Assembly: GCA_030378035.1 (NCBI GenBank)
Contig: JAUCGI010000003.1
Location: forward strand, 37,763 to 101,762
DNA length: 64,000 nucleotides
From: Desulfobacterales bacterium HSG2
GTDB taxonomy: Bacteria; Desulfobacterota; Desulfobacteria; Desulfobacterales; 4be13
Direction of reading: 5' to 3'
Shown: piece by piece, positions 45,277 to 54,971 of the stretch
Numbering within the stretch: the stretch's first letter is position 1
How the letters are laid out: each line of letters starts with the position of its first letter
Program-made: the position numbers and the translations under genes
Notes under the pieces: generated by a model
Seen by the model: the letters and a program-made list of their open reading frames with translations, nothing else
Databases searched by the model: none
Told to the model about the DNA's origin: nothing

Positions 45277-45513
45277 TTATTTTCTCCGGACATAAAAACG
45301 TATGAACCCTTCGTCCTCAGTATCTCCCAAATATTCATGCCCCATCCGTTTGGCCCATCCCGGCAAGTCGTTTCGGGATCCCGGGTCAGTGCCCAGTATC
45401 TCCAGAACCTGCCCGGAAGCGAGTTTTTCTATCGCCTTTTTCGTTTTCAACAGCGGCATGGGGCAGCTCAGGCCCCTTGCATCCAGAGTTTCATCGGACT
45501 TGATTTCACTCAT
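45277..45513 (-). CDS. tusA: TusA-family sulfurtransferase
   Basis: 78 residues with the signature LDARGLSCPMPLLKTKKAI; the cysteine of CPMPL carries the persulfide. Normal length. It lies 12 bases after yeeE-like transporter gene and before two DsrE-type genes, the usual set for handling imported thiosulfate or sulfane sulfur. Confidence 0.94.
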   Translation of the reverse strand: MSEIKSDETLDARGLSCPMPLLKTKKAIEKLASGQVLEILGTDPGSRNDLPGWAKRMGHEYLGDTEDEGFIRFYVRRK

Positions 45514-45525
45514 AAAAAAATCCTC

Positions 45526-46713
45526 CTATATAATTGTAAATTTATTCGTTTCTTCGTTCCAAAAAAGAATCATGTACCACACAAAAAGCACAAAAAGGAT
45601 AAGGATAAGACTTCCGCTCCATCCAAAGAAATCAGGCAGGAAAATTGCGGACCCCAGCTTGCTCCGCCATCCCGAATAGTGCAGCATGGCTGTCATAAGG
45701 GAATTTGAAGCAGCAAATACAAAGAGCGCTATCCATAATTTCAGTTGTCCCTCAGCCACTCGCCAAAGCGTTCCGCTTCCGCATCCTCCCGCGATCACCA
45801 TCCCGATTCCGAAAATGATTCCTCCGATCAGTCCCCCCCACCAGAACGCGGGAACCACATAAACAGACTCATTTCTGAACCCGTTCCATTTAAGTATCGC
45901 AACTCCCACAGAGCCGATGACAGTGCTGACGGCAACAGCCCCGACCATACCCGCTTCGCCAGTCATAAACGGATCGCGGAAGGCTCTTACAAAGCAGAAA
46001 CGGCAGCGTTGGAGAACGACTCCGAAAGCGGTTCCGAAAAGTAACAGCCCCCCGATCTGAGTATAGGCAAGACTGCCATACAAATATGCCCACACCACCA
46101 GGCTGATAAAAATCAGAGTTCCAAACCATGGCTGGGAAGCCTTCCAGTCAAATCCTTTCTGCTGCTCCTTTTTTGTCGCGACAAAGCCTGTGGTTTCAGG
46201 TGGAAATCTTTCCAGTTCCCAGAGGATACAGCGAAGCCCGATATAAGCTCCGATGATTAATCCCGCCATCATGGGAAAGCCGCTGGCAGAAAGATTGATC
46301 AGAGGAGAATAGAATGCCCCCACGTTGCAACCGATAGCCAGAGAAGAGCCTACACCCATAAGTATTCCTCCGATGATCCCCTTGATTATTTCGATCTTCG
46401 GAGGTATTCGCAGCGCGAATTCCTTAGCCATAAGGGCAGAAGCAAATGCTCCCAAGATAAGCCCCATATCCATCACGGATGAGGAATGAAGAAAGGCATT
46501 CATCGGTTTTTCGGAAAAGACTCCGATACCGTAAAAAAGCCAGTCCGCCCAGTTGCGGATCCCTCCCACGATTCCCCATGGTCGGGACCATGCCAGTATA
46601 AGTATGGAAAGCAGACCGAGGAGGATACCGCCGGTCAGGGCCGGCCATTGCTGACAAAACAGGCTTTGATAGATATCCTTCAGCTTATTGGAAAAGGCAT
46701 TGTGTTCACTCAT
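45526..46713 (-). CDS. YeeE/YedE-family sulfur-compound transporter
   Basis: 395 residues, about ten membrane helices. The cysteine motifs of the family are present: GSSLAIGCNVGAFYSP, QRCRFCFVRAFRDPF and AGGCGSGTLWRVAEG. Members such as TsuA import thiosulfate through a chain of cysteines. Position after a periplasmic rhodanese and before tusA supports sulfur import into the relay. A hairpin (CCCTTC...GAAGGG, 46747-46765) lies between it and the rhodanese gene. Confidence 0.92.
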   Translation of the reverse strand: MSEHNAFSNKLKDIYQSLFCQQWPALTGGILLGLLSILILAWSRPWGIVGGIRNWADWLFYGIGVFSEKPMNAFLHSSSVMDMGLILGAFASALMAKEFALRIPPKIEIIKGIIGGILMGVGSSLAIGCNVGAFYSPLINLSASGFPMMAGLIIGAYIGLRCILWELERFPPETTGFVATKKEQQKGFDWKASQPWFGTLIFISLVVWAYLYGSLAYTQIGGLLLFGTAFGVVLQRCRFCFVRAFRDPFMTGEAGMVGAVAVSTVIGSVGVAILKWNGFRNESVYVVPAFWWGGLIGGIIFGIGMVIAGGCGSGTLWRVAEGQLKLWIALFVFAASNSLMTAMLHYSGWRSKLGSAIFLPDFFGWSGSLILILFVLFVWYMILFWNEETNKFTII

Positions 46714-46858
46714 AAGTTAATTCCGTTTTTTGCACAGTTATCCAGCCCTTCTTCGGGAGAAGGGCCTTTGAGCGCGTTAAGTGCCCGGGCCATATATTTT
46801 CAGACAGGGGTTACTGATTTTAAATGTCAGAAAACTCTTGATCGGGCACTTATTCGAC

Positions 46859-47446
46859 TTAATACGGATGAAATTCACGAATATTATACGGATCTTTCTC
46901 CTTGCCCACATTGGGTCCTTTTTTGTATTTCCCTGTAAAATACTTGTGATATTCGGTCACCTGAAATTTCCCCATGAAATAATTGCAGAGCGGGTATCCG
47001 GCCTTGATCCAACCCACAATCCCCTCTTCATACAGCCAGACATTGGTGTAACCGTACATGGTCAAAAAACCGCCCACATAAGACCCGCGTTTGCGAGTTC
47101 TGCACCAGACAACGATCTTGGCATCTTTGTCCTTGATCTTTTTGGGGATGGTGTACATGCTACCGGAATGGACATGATCTGTTCCCTCAATGTGGCCCGC
47201 ATAGAACTCGGGATGGGTGCGGGTGTCAATCAGATACGCCTTTTCCTCTCCGGCCATGACCCGGTCATACAGTTTTTTGAATTCATCTATCTTGATACAG
47301 CGTTCCTTGGGAATCTTGTTACACCACTCTTCCCATACCTTTTTTTCGGCTCCCTTGAGGGCCTCCGAGTCATCCGCATTTACACCGGGGATGGAAGCAA
47401 AGATAAACGCGAAAGCTGCCATCACAAGAATCCATTTTTTCATCAA
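46859..47446 (-). CDS. Exported rhodanese
   Basis: 195 residues. Signal peptide (KKWILVMAAFAFIFASIPGVNA), then a single rhodanese domain with DTRTHPEFYAGHIEGTDHV and active-site loop VVWCRTRKRGSYVGG. A lysine/tyrosine-rich tail follows. The ribosome site is AAGGAGG. As first gene of the operon it probably transfers sulfane sulfur in the periplasm ahead of the YeeE-type importer. Confidence 0.92.
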   Translation of the reverse strand: MMKKWILVMAAFAFIFASIPGVNADDSEALKGAEKKVWEEWCNKIPKERCIKIDEFKKLYDRVMAGEEKAYLIDTRTHPEFYAGHIEGTDHVHSGSMYTIPKKIKDKDAKIVVWCRTRKRGSYVGGFLTMYGYTNVWLYEEGIVGWIKAGYPLCNYFMGKFQVTEYHKYFTGKYKKGPNVGKEKDPYNIREFHPY

Positions 47447-48090
47447 TCGTCCTCCTTTTTGGTATAAAGTTAATAAATTATTTCGACCTTCGTTTTCTGA
47501 TTTTTTACAGCGAAAAAATCAGAAAACATAACCCACATCTTTGGAATTTCCTTTTGGCCCGTACCCCGCACACTTCAGGCATCTTACATATCTGAATAAA
47601 CATTGTAAATCAGGAAAATCCTGATTCTATCCGGAAAATTTCTTAAACATCCCGGAAAAGCCTGCTATATTTCCTTTTGCCCTATGACTCACATTATTTG
47701 CCTCATGTCTGATTGAAAAAAATCTGTGTACAGGACAAAAAAATCCAGATGCCTGAAAAACGGGCATCTGTCATTCCGGGCGGAAGTGCCGGGAATCGGC
47801 AGGATTCCCGGCACTTCCGACCCGGAATCCATTTTTTGTCCTGTACTCAGGAAAAAAATATTACAAATCAGGGAAATCCTGATTTCGGACGGAAAATTTC
47901 TTAAATGTCCTCTGCATTGCAAAAGATAAAAAATTCTGAAGCCGGATTCTTTTTTATTACCATAATAAAATTGCTTTATAAACATACTATCCGAATGTTT
48001 GTCAAGCTTTTTCAGATTTATCTCAAAATGTATTTTTTAAATGTTTCAGAAACCGGATCTGAATAGCGACATCACAGGAAGATTTACAGG
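47447..48090. other. Intergenic region with a miniature element and duplicated gene fragments
   Basis: It contains the promoter side of the sulfur-relay operon, the family B element at 47724-47850, a 40-bp copy of an ATPase 5' end (47905-47945, matching 49848-49888), and a ~140-bp AT-rich stretch (47955-48092) matching 50092-50228. No gene was seen. Confidence 0.75.
47724..47850. mobile_element. Miniature element, family B (CTGTGTACAGGAC ends)
   Basis: 127 bp with ends CTGTGTACAGGACAAAAAA and, inverted, TTTTTTGTCCTGTACTCAG, flanked by exact 9-bp duplications GAAAAAAAT (47715-47723, 47851-47859). The interior contains the hairpin CCGGGAATC-GGCA-GGATTCCCGG and GATGCC...GGGCATC. Confidence 0.93.
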
Positions 48091-48331
48091 TTAAATTTTT
48101 TTAAACAGTTGTACACTTCCCTGAAAAAAAGCATTTGTCAGCAACTTTTCCGGGGTATCGGTTCTGACATGCGAAGCCACTAAAATCCGGTAATTATGCA
48201 AATGTTTTTCAAGTGTTTCTATCAGACGTCCAGCGTATGGTGAAGCAGAACATACCTTATTCGGATCAATTTTACCCAGGATCTCAAAAGAATGGTTGCC
48301 TTTTCCATACTTGCCTTTGGTCTTTGTATTA
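48091..48331 (-). pseudogene. DUF4276-like partner gene, 5'-truncated remnant
   Basis: After the ATPase stop, the minus strand reads KGKYGKGNHSFEILGKIDPN, then PYAGRLIETLEKH and a tail ending QLFKKI. The first part matches the usual C-terminal part of DUF4276 proteins; the tail resembles the end of the partner at 50418. About 150 N-terminal codons and the start are missing. Confidence 0.75.
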
Positions 48332-49914
48332 CGAGTTGCGTTTTTTAAGCCAGACTCTAAGTGACTCGGTATCCAGACGCCCCATTGTCGTTGCCCCATT
48401 GTATTTTTCACAAACAACCACAGCATCAGGCTTTTCCGTCAGTTCATCCACAAGAACATCGGAATGGGTCGTGACAATTAACTGAGTTCTTTCCGACGCA
48501 TCAGTCAGAAGCTTTGCAATATGAGGCAATATGTCAGGGTGCAGACCGAGTTCAGGTTCCTCAATACATATAAGCGGAGGCGGTTCGGGATGACAGAGGA
48601 TAAGAAGAAGGCAAAGAAACCGGAGCGTTCCGTCAGAAACCCGACTAGCCGGAACAGGCTGATTTAACATCGATTCATGGAGATATGCCTGTACAGTTCC
48701 GCCGTGAATTTTTGTGGAAATATCATCAAACTCATCAGAAAACATTCTGAAATTCTCTCTTATCTTCTTCTTAACTTAAAGGTTTCCCCAATTTTTTCAA
48801 CTAAGTTCCATTGCCCCGTGAAATAAGGGTTTGCCAAATTCGTCATCTGTAAGTGCCGATTTTAACTGATTTTTTCAGCCGGAAGATTTTTTTTTATGAA
48901 AAATCGGTCTCCGATCCTCAGAGGCTGACACAGGCCGGGGGTCTCGAAAGATACGGGGATGAGCTGAGATCGCTGCCTGAGGACGGCGAGTTTCACAAAC
49001 CCCTGTCTGGCAGGTATGCGGGAGTTTGGAAAAAAGACGTGGAAACCCTCGGCAGCGGGGATTGGCAAGGTTTCATTTTTTCAGTTCCTTTGTTCACAGG
49101 TCATGACAGACAGCGAACTTTGTAAAGTTTTTAAAAACAAGGCTTGACAGCAATTTTTTTAAATTTCGGGAAACATTTAAGTCTTAATGTCCGGACGATG
49201 CTGCAAATCATTTAAAACGAGTCCGAGATTGCTCATATCTTCCAAAAGAAAATCTTCAGGCAGATCAGGATGCTGAGGAAGACGGGCCGGCGTGTATGGT
49301 CCCAGATTCCATTCTCTGTATAATCTTATCTTTGAAAACTGGTTTCCGACATATGTGAGCTCAGGATACTGATCCGGATCCTTTCTCTGGGACAGAACAG
49401 ACTGGTTCATGTCCAAATCTTCTCTTTGAAGGGCGCGTTCGGTTCTTTCAGGATGTTCGGCATTCTCTGAGCGGATATTCTGAATATTTAAAACCGGATT
49501 CCCCTTATGATAACGGTAATAAAAACAAACATCGTCATGCCAATCCTGTGCCTTGTGAGCGCACTCAATCGCTTCATCAACAAGCTCCGGACGCTGATTA
49601 ACCTCAGTGAAATTCAGTCTGTACCTGAGAGGGACCGGAGACATGGGACAATTCAAAGTGACATTAATCTCCGCAATCGGCGTTTTGTCCGCGCCTTTCC
49701 AGAGCCACTCTCTGATTCCGCCACCCTGACGGATCGGCCCTGGCAAATCTCTGTGCAAAGCCTGTAAGAGTCCCAGCGCCTCAATAAGATTAGACTTGCC
49801 GGATGAGTTCCTTCCGATAAGAACATTCAGAGCGTTCAGTTCTATTTCCTCTGCATTGCCAAAAGATAAAAAATTCTGAAGCCGGATCGTGCTGATAAAT
49901 GTTTGCTGTTTCAT
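48329..49914 (-). pseudogene. AAA family ATPase split by a miniature transposon
   Basis: The N-terminal half (49187-49914) has Walker A GRNSSGKSN; the C-terminal half (48329-48769) has SDGTLRFLCLLL, Walker B LICIEEPELGLHP and switch LIVTTHSDVL. The halves are separated by a 409-bp element with 4-bp target duplication CTTA. Removing element and one duplication restores the frame exactly across RPDI-KKKIRENFRMF, giving one ~390-residue ATPase. It was therefore intact until the insertion. The downstream partner is also truncated. Confidence 0.93.
48774..49182. mobile_element. Miniature element, family D, inside an AAA ATPase gene
   Basis: 409 bp. Ends ACTTAAAGGTTTCCCC and, inverted, CGGGAAACATTTAAGT; target duplication CTTA (48770-48773 and 49183-49186). 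No transposase is encoded; open frames inside have no recognisable product. The disrupted host frame gives independent proof of insertion. Confidence 0.92.
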
Positions 49915-50230
49915 ATTCTTTTTTATTCAGGGTGAAAAATACACCCAAAACCAAGTTTCCATAACGCTTTTCGGGAGGCCGCTCTGTCCGTGTCCGTGTC
50001 CGTAAACTTAAACTTGAACTTGAACTCGAACTTGAACATTCAGTTACGGGCAAGTTCACATTCATATTCATGGGCTCCCAAATCCATTATAACCAGTAAA
50101 ATTATTTTATAAACATACTATCTGAATGCTTGTCAAGCTTTTTCAGATTTATCTCAAAATATATTTTTTAACATTTCAGAAACCGGATCTGAACAGCGCC
50201 ATTACAGGAAGATTTACAGGTTAAATTTTT
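49915..50230. repeat. Spacer of the ATPase/partner array, with GTCCGT and CTTGAA tandem hexamers
   Basis: Positions 49980-50065 contain GTCCGT and AACTTGAACTTGAACTCG arrays. Positions 50092-50228 match 47955-48092 closely (ATAAACATACTATC...GAAACCGGATCTGAA). The same spacer thus follows both partner genes, as expected for a tandem duplication of the gene pair. Confidence 0.85.
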
Positions 50231-50476
50231 CTGATTATAACGGATTTAGGGGAGGCTTTTTGCACTTAAACTTAAACTTGCACTCCGGCCTGAACGTGCT
50301 CCGTTAATGAATGTCCGAGGTCTGAGTACAAGTGCAAGTGTAAGCTCTTTATCTTGCTCTTGCTCTTGCTCTTTATCAGGATAAAGATAAAGAGCAAGAG
50401 CAAGATTAAGTTTACACTTATGGTGTAAGTTTAAGTGCAAGGAAAGAGCGGCCTCCCCTTAAAGCGTTATAATCAG
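50231..50476. mobile_element. Miniature element, family C, inserted at the stop codon of the partner gene
   Basis: 246 bp. Ends CTGATTATAACGGATTTAGG and inverted (TTAAAGCGTTATAATCAG), continuing to GGGGAGGC on both sides. Target duplication AAATTTTT (50223-50230, 50477-50484). The empty site is preserved at 48091-48102. The interior is a tandem-repeat hairpin (TTAAACTTG, CTCTTG/CAAGAG, TTTACACTTA). The element supplies the last 18 codons and stop of the gene at 50418-51170. Confidence 0.93.
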
Positions 50477-51170
50477 AAATTTTTTTCAAACAGTTGTACA
50501 CCTCCTTGAAAAAAGGACATTTGTCAGCGACCTTCCCGGGATCAGCACATCGGAGAAGCTGAGGAGTATGATTCTGTTTGGAATAGCGTTCCAATCGCTT
50601 ATTTAACCTTAACGATTCTTCGAATACCGCATCAATGATCGCCTGGGACAGCTTCTCTTTACATGAATCTTTCTTTTCATCATATTCGGAAAAAGATTCC
50701 GGGTTATCAAAAGGAACATTATAATTATGGCTCAACCTGTATCGCAAGCCTTCATGAAAAGATCGGAAATCAACATGCCCTGCAAATGTGTTTTCCCAGT
50801 CCGCGATAATCCACGCCTCCAGTTCCGGTGCGGCAAAGCCGATAAACCGACTAATGCCTGAAGCATTATTCACGCTGTCAATCGCGGCGGAAAATATTCT
50901 TCTCTGTTTGTCGGCATCCCTGCAATCCAATATCAAAATCAGATCACAGGATCCGGATAAAAGAGCGACTGCCAGAATGGTTTTTATCTGATCTGCAAAC
51001 CCTTTGCCTGTCAGACCGGGGCCGTATGTCTTTTTTCCGGGTTTCGGCCCTTTTTTGATTCTGGCCGGCGTCAGTCTCTCAAAACGGCAGTGAGGAAAGT
51101 TATCTCGGAAAAACGGCACAAGCCCCTCAATTTCGGCCTCCCCGCCGCCTGCAAAGAGCCAGACTACCAT
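50418..51170 (-). CDS. DUF4276/TOPRIM-like partner protein with element-derived C-terminus
   Basis: 250 residues from the ATG at 51170, overlapping the ATPase stop by 7 bases. VVWLFAGGGEAEIEGLVPFF and LILILDCRDADKQRRIF give the E and D.D positions of a TOPRIM-like fold; CKEKLSQAIID and the FKEVYNCLKKI end match the family. The original stop followed KKI. The family C insertion displaced it, so the last residues (SDYNALRGGRSFLALKLTP) are encoded by the element. The protein may still work, since only the tail changed. It would be the effector partner of the ATPase at 51164. Confidence 0.82.
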   Translation of the reverse strand: MVVWLFAGGGEAEIEGLVPFFRDNFPHCRFERLTPARIKKGPKPGKKTYGPGLTGKGFADQIKTILAVALLSGSCDLILILDCRDADKQRRIFSAAIDSVNNASGISRFIGFAAPELEAWIIADWENTFAGHVDFRSFHEGLRYRLSHNYNVPFDNPESFSEYDEKKDSCKEKLSQAIIDAVFEESLRLNKRLERYSKQNHTPQLLRCADPGKVADKCPFFKEVYNCLKKISDYNALRGGRSFLALKLTP

Positions 51171-52450
51171 GGCCACCCCACAGCATGATCTCCGACACGA
51201 TAGAGATCGCCTAATTCCCAGCCATCATCCAGCCGGGCCTTCAGCTCCGCTTCAGGTAATCTTTTGGGAGTAAAATGGGCTTTCCCGTCATACTCAAAAC
51301 AGAGAACATCCTCATACCTGTCGGTAAAATGATCCAGCAGATCAGAGGAGTGAGTGGCAATGATAACCTGGGTCTTTTCAGACGCCGATTTTATCCATTC
51401 GGCCAGCGTTCTCATCCAGGCAGGATGCAGCCCTGTCTCCGGTTCGTCAATGACCAGCAAAGAGGGCAGCACAGGCGAGTGAAGAACAATGGCCCAGCAC
51501 AGCATTCTTACCGAACCGTCAGACATGTCGGTTAAGTAAAAACGCTCATTCATCCCCTTCACATACCATTCCGCAGTCAGCCTCAGACGACCTGAATGAA
51601 CAACTCTTATTTTTATCGTGGGAGGTAAAATCTTTTTCATCGCGTTATTGATTGTTTCCTCAAAGAGAAAATCCTTCCGGATCAGATTATCCAGAACCAA
51701 AGGCAAATTTTCACCGGAAGGGGAAAGAAATATGTCAGCCGGGCCGATCTTCGGCTCCGATTTGCGAATCGCCTTTAAGTTCATATCATTGGCGTTGTAG
51801 AAACGCCATCCGGATATGAGTTCCGTCATTTGTCGCCGCACCTTGTAAGCCGGCGTATCTTCAGGGGAAAAATTACCGAGTTCAGGCAACTCCGGAATCG
51901 AACTTAATGTCAGCCGGTTTACCGGCACGTCATGCAGCTTTTCAAAACGGCTGCTTTTCCGGGATGTATCATTATAAACAGAAACAACTCCTGTACCACT
52001 CTCAGGATCATGCGTTTTATAATAGTAAAACGGAGTCATCTCGCCAGGATCGGGTTGCAAATCACAAAGGACCTCACGTTTTACTATCGGATTGGTATTC
52101 GCTCCTTTTAACATAAGGTCCAACTCAAAATGAACCCCCCTTCGAGTCATTTCGGCAGAATCGAACCCGAGTTCAAATCCGACCACCCCGGGCGGCGCAA
52201 CCGTAGAATCCAAAATCCTGGCATCTCCCAGTTCGATAACAGCCTCCTCAAAATCGGTAACACCTCTTCCAGGGTCAGGGCTTGATAACAGGCAATCTCT
52301 CATAAATTTGAGAACACCGATCAGATTGCTCTTTCCCGATCCGTTCGGACCGATAAGGATATTCAGACCATTCAGTCGAAGGCTGTTTTCGATTCTGATA
52401 TTTTTGAATTTCTTCAGCGTTAATTTTGAAAGTTTCAGCGGTTTGCTCAT
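51164..52450 (-). CDS. AAA family ATPase (AAA_21), intact member of the ATPase/partner array
   Basis: 428 residues from the ATG at 52450. Walker A GPNGSGKSN near residue 32, MSDGSVRMLCWAI signature, Walker B LLVIDEPETGLHP, switch IIATHSSDLLDHF. It is followed by its TOPRIM-like partner, which overlaps it. The next pair downstream (49914 to 48091) is a decayed duplicate with similar order. Confidence 0.88.
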   Translation of the reverse strand: MSKPLKLSKLTLKKFKNIRIENSLRLNGLNILIGPNGSGKSNLIGVLKFMRDCLLSSPDPGRGVTDFEEAVIELGDARILDSTVAPPGVVGFELGFDSAEMTRRGVHFELDLMLKGANTNPIVKREVLCDLQPDPGEMTPFYYYKTHDPESGTGVVSVYNDTSRKSSRFEKLHDVPVNRLTLSSIPELPELGNFSPEDTPAYKVRRQMTELISGWRFYNANDMNLKAIRKSEPKIGPADIFLSPSGENLPLVLDNLIRKDFLFEETINNAMKKILPPTIKIRVVHSGRLRLTAEWYVKGMNERFYLTDMSDGSVRMLCWAIVLHSPVLPSLLVIDEPETGLHPAWMRTLAEWIKSASEKTQVIIATHSSDLLDHFTDRYEDVLCFEYDGKAHFTPKRLPEAELKARLDDGWELGDLYRVGDHAVGWPW

Positions 52451-52539
52451 AAATACACCTGTGCTGCATGTTCTTCTCAAGTGGAAAAAACTTCATGTAA
52501 GATTCGGTTTTCGGTTTGTTCTCTGCCGGCAAGGACAGA

Positions 52540-53892
52540 TCAGGCAGTTGCCAATTCTCCCTGACGCCACGTTCCTTTTATCAGAAACATAAGTTTCTGA
52601 GCAGATTCCTTCAGAACCTCTGCCTGAGAATCCATCAGTTCGGCAGATGATGCCAAATCTTCCGCACTGACTGCGTTTTGCCGGATCACGTTTTCTATCT
52701 TCTCAGACGATTTGCTTACCTGTTGTATCATTCGGAACTGTTCATCTGAAGCTGCTGTTATGTCATTAATCAGATTTCCGGCTTTGACAATGCTCTCAAT
52801 TGCCTGGGAAAATGTCAGATGAGTTGTCTCTGCGATTTTTGAACCTTCATGAACTTTCATGACAGTGCTTTCAATAAGATCGGATGTATCTTTGGCCTCT
52901 TCTTTTACCCGTTTTGCAAGATTTTTCACCTCGCCGGCGACAACAGCGAAACCGCTTCCCGCTTCTCCCGCTCTGGCAGCTTCGACAGACGCATTCAGGG
53001 CCAGAAGATTGGTCTGGAAAGCAATCTGATCAATATTCTTTATGATCTTAAATGTTTCCTCACTCGCTTCGGAAATTTCACTGATAGCTGTGATCAGTTG
53101 TTTCATGGCTTCATTTGCCTTGCCGACAATACAACTGATTTCCTTCATCAGATGGTTTGTCTGACTCGCATTGTCGGCGTTCTGCTTGGTCATGGAAGAT
53201 GTGTTTTCCAAAGCAGAGGATGTTTCTTCAGAGCCGGCAGCCTGCTGAAAAGTACCCTGGGCCAGAGACTGACTGGCTGAGGAAATCCGGCCCGAAGCAG
53301 ATACAATTTGTTCGACAGATTTGTCAAGCCCTGTGGTAATCTCAGTTACAGGACGAATCAGATATATTTTTATCGTCAGATAGAGCACTGTAAACAAAAT
53401 GATATCCAGTAAAACAGCATTCAGAATAATACGGATCATATTATCTCTGAGCTCTTTCCGCATAAATGCGGGCGTAAAAAAAAATTCGGCACTGCCTAAT
53501 TTTCTGTCATTTTTTATAATATCTTTGCGTTTTACAATGAAATTACCCTCAATGTCATCTTTGTTTCTGACGAGATTCCACTTGTTATCCCGCTTACAAC
53601 TCTGAAATATCCGACTCCGCTTGTCCCTGACAACAATTGCATATATACTTTTTTCGATCATTTCGGAACGTATAATCTCTTCAGCCGAGTCTTCATTTAT
53701 ATCCCACAAGGCGCTTACCATATTGTTTGACATCCGGTTTGCCGTATTTTCTGAAAGGGTGAGGAGTGTAAGGTTCAGTTTGGCCTTCATCGTTATAAAA
53801 TCGTGACATGCCAATCCTGAAAACAGGACGGTTGTGACAACCCCGATAATCAGACTGACTTTCACCTGAATACTGCTTCGCCATTTTTTCAT
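52540..53892 (-). CDS. Methyl-accepting chemotaxis protein
   Basis: 450 residues. Two membrane helices (~10-30 and ~160-180) enclose a periplasmic sensor with [17 protein letters not shown]; then HAMP-like [18 protein letters not shown] and a signalling domain with the hairpin tip [36 protein letters not shown] (nearly the consensus). It should couple to CheA/CheW and modulate motility. The neighbouring solute-binding-protein remnant (53961-54569) may be its former ligand-binding partner. Confidence 0.93.
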   Translation of the reverse strand: MKKWRSSIQVKVSLIIGVVTTVLFSGLACHDFITMKAKLNLTLLTLSENTANRMSNNMVSALWDINEDSAEEIIRSEMIEKSIYAIVVRDKRSRIFQSCKRDNKWNLVRNKDDIEGNFIVKRKDIIKNDRKLGSAEFFFTPAFMRKELRDNMIRIILNAVLLDIILFTVLYLTIKIYLIRPVTEITTGLDKSVEQIVSASGRISSASQSLAQGTFQQAAGSEETSSALENTSSMTKQNADNASQTNHLMKEISCIVGKANEAMKQLITAISEISEASEETFKIIKNIDQIAFQTNLLALNASVEAARAGEAGSGFAVVAGEVKNLAKRVKEEAKDTSDLIESTVMKVHEGSKIAETTHLTFSQAIESIVKAGNLINDITAASDEQFRMIQQVSKSSEKIENVIRQNAVSAEDLASSAELMDSQAEVLKESAQKLMFLIKGTWRQGELATA

Positions 53893-53960
53893 GATGGGTG
53901 TAATTCCTTTTCAGGCAGGCGGGTTTGCACAGAGTACCCCACCCTGCCTGCGGATGATGT

Positions 53961-54569
53961 TTACTTAAAATACTTATCCTCGATCTTTTGAATTACCCCC
54001 TCCTTTTTCAACCGGCTCAGTGTCCGGCCGAATTTTTCAGCCAGAATTTTGCATTTCTCACCTTTCGCTTTGGAAAAGGCCACATAAGACGGTTCTTCGG
54101 ATAAGACATACACGACTTTGAATTTGTCAGCGAATCCGAGCCGTTTGCTGAAAAATTTGAAAGGTTCCTCGGAAGCCACCGCCACGTCCGTATGCTGTTC
54201 GGCAAGCTTTTTTACCTGCATTATTTCATCACGGGAATAATCCTTGTTCAGTCCCTGATAATTGTCGAATTTCGGTCCGTATGAATATCCCCTGTTCACG
54301 CTCACCAGTGGCTTATTTTTCAGATCATCAAGCCCGCTTATTCTGATACTGCTTTCCTTTGGGGCAAAAATGACAGTTCCTGTAAGATTTGTCAAGAATA
54401 ACTGCGTTAGTTTGTCAACACACGCTGCATGGCAGCTTCCGATGGCGGCCTTATGAATAATTTCTCCCCTGATAAGTTCCAGATGATCATCTTCTCCCAG
54501 AATACCAGCTTCGACCATACGGTGATATTCGTTTGCGGTAAATGTTTTTCTTCGGATTTGCGGTAACAT
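53961..54569 (-). pseudogene. Chimera of Uma2-type protein and amino-acid-binding protein
   Basis: One open frame of 202 codons made of two unrelated parts. Residues 1-~63 (RRKTFTANEYHRMVEAGILG, HLELIRGEIIHKAA) are the start of a Uma2/DUF820 restriction-like protein. From ~64 on (GTVIFAPKESSIRISGLDDL, DVAVASEEPFKFF, LSRLKKEGVIQKIEDKYFK) it is the C-terminal half of an SBP_bac_3 solute-binding protein, without its signal peptide. The Uma2 catalytic C-terminus is absent. Neither half can be functional in its normal way. Confidence 0.85.
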
Positions 54570-54875
54570 GGGCTTATTTCTTAAATCTTTTTATACTCAA
54601 TGATCAAGTTTTTTAAACATGCCTGACCGTCAGAAAGCTCTCAGAAACACAGCGAATCCGCAGAGATGTGCAGAAACCGGGGCCTCCCTGGAAATCTCTG
54701 TGTTCCCTGCGGTTTTTAAATTAGTACTAAAATCCACTTTGACAACCTCCGTTTTTATACAAAAATGCTAACCGATCACATCACAGAGTTTCTGTCGGAA
54801 TGTTAATACCTGAACAAAACCAGTTTTTCAATCTTTAACACCCTCATCATCGCCAATAATTTTTATATCAGACAT

Positions 54876-54971
54876 CTGTGCACAGGACAAAAGCGCCGAC
54901 AGATGCTGTTCTTTTCAGGACATCATAAATTTTCATAACAAATTGGTATGATCTTTTTCTCCTGTACACAG
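54876..54971. mobile_element. Miniature element, family B
   Basis: 96 bp with ends CTGTGCACAGGACAAAA and, inverted, CTCCTGTACACAG. Flanks ATCAGACAT and ATCAGGTAT are an imperfect 9-bp duplication (two differences), consistent with the 9-bp duplication of the copy at 47724. Confidence 0.8.

Noticed and set aside
48853..49125. 90-codon plus-strand frame inside the family D element
   Set aside because: No transposase-like motif or other recognisable feature; composition is like non-coding sequence.
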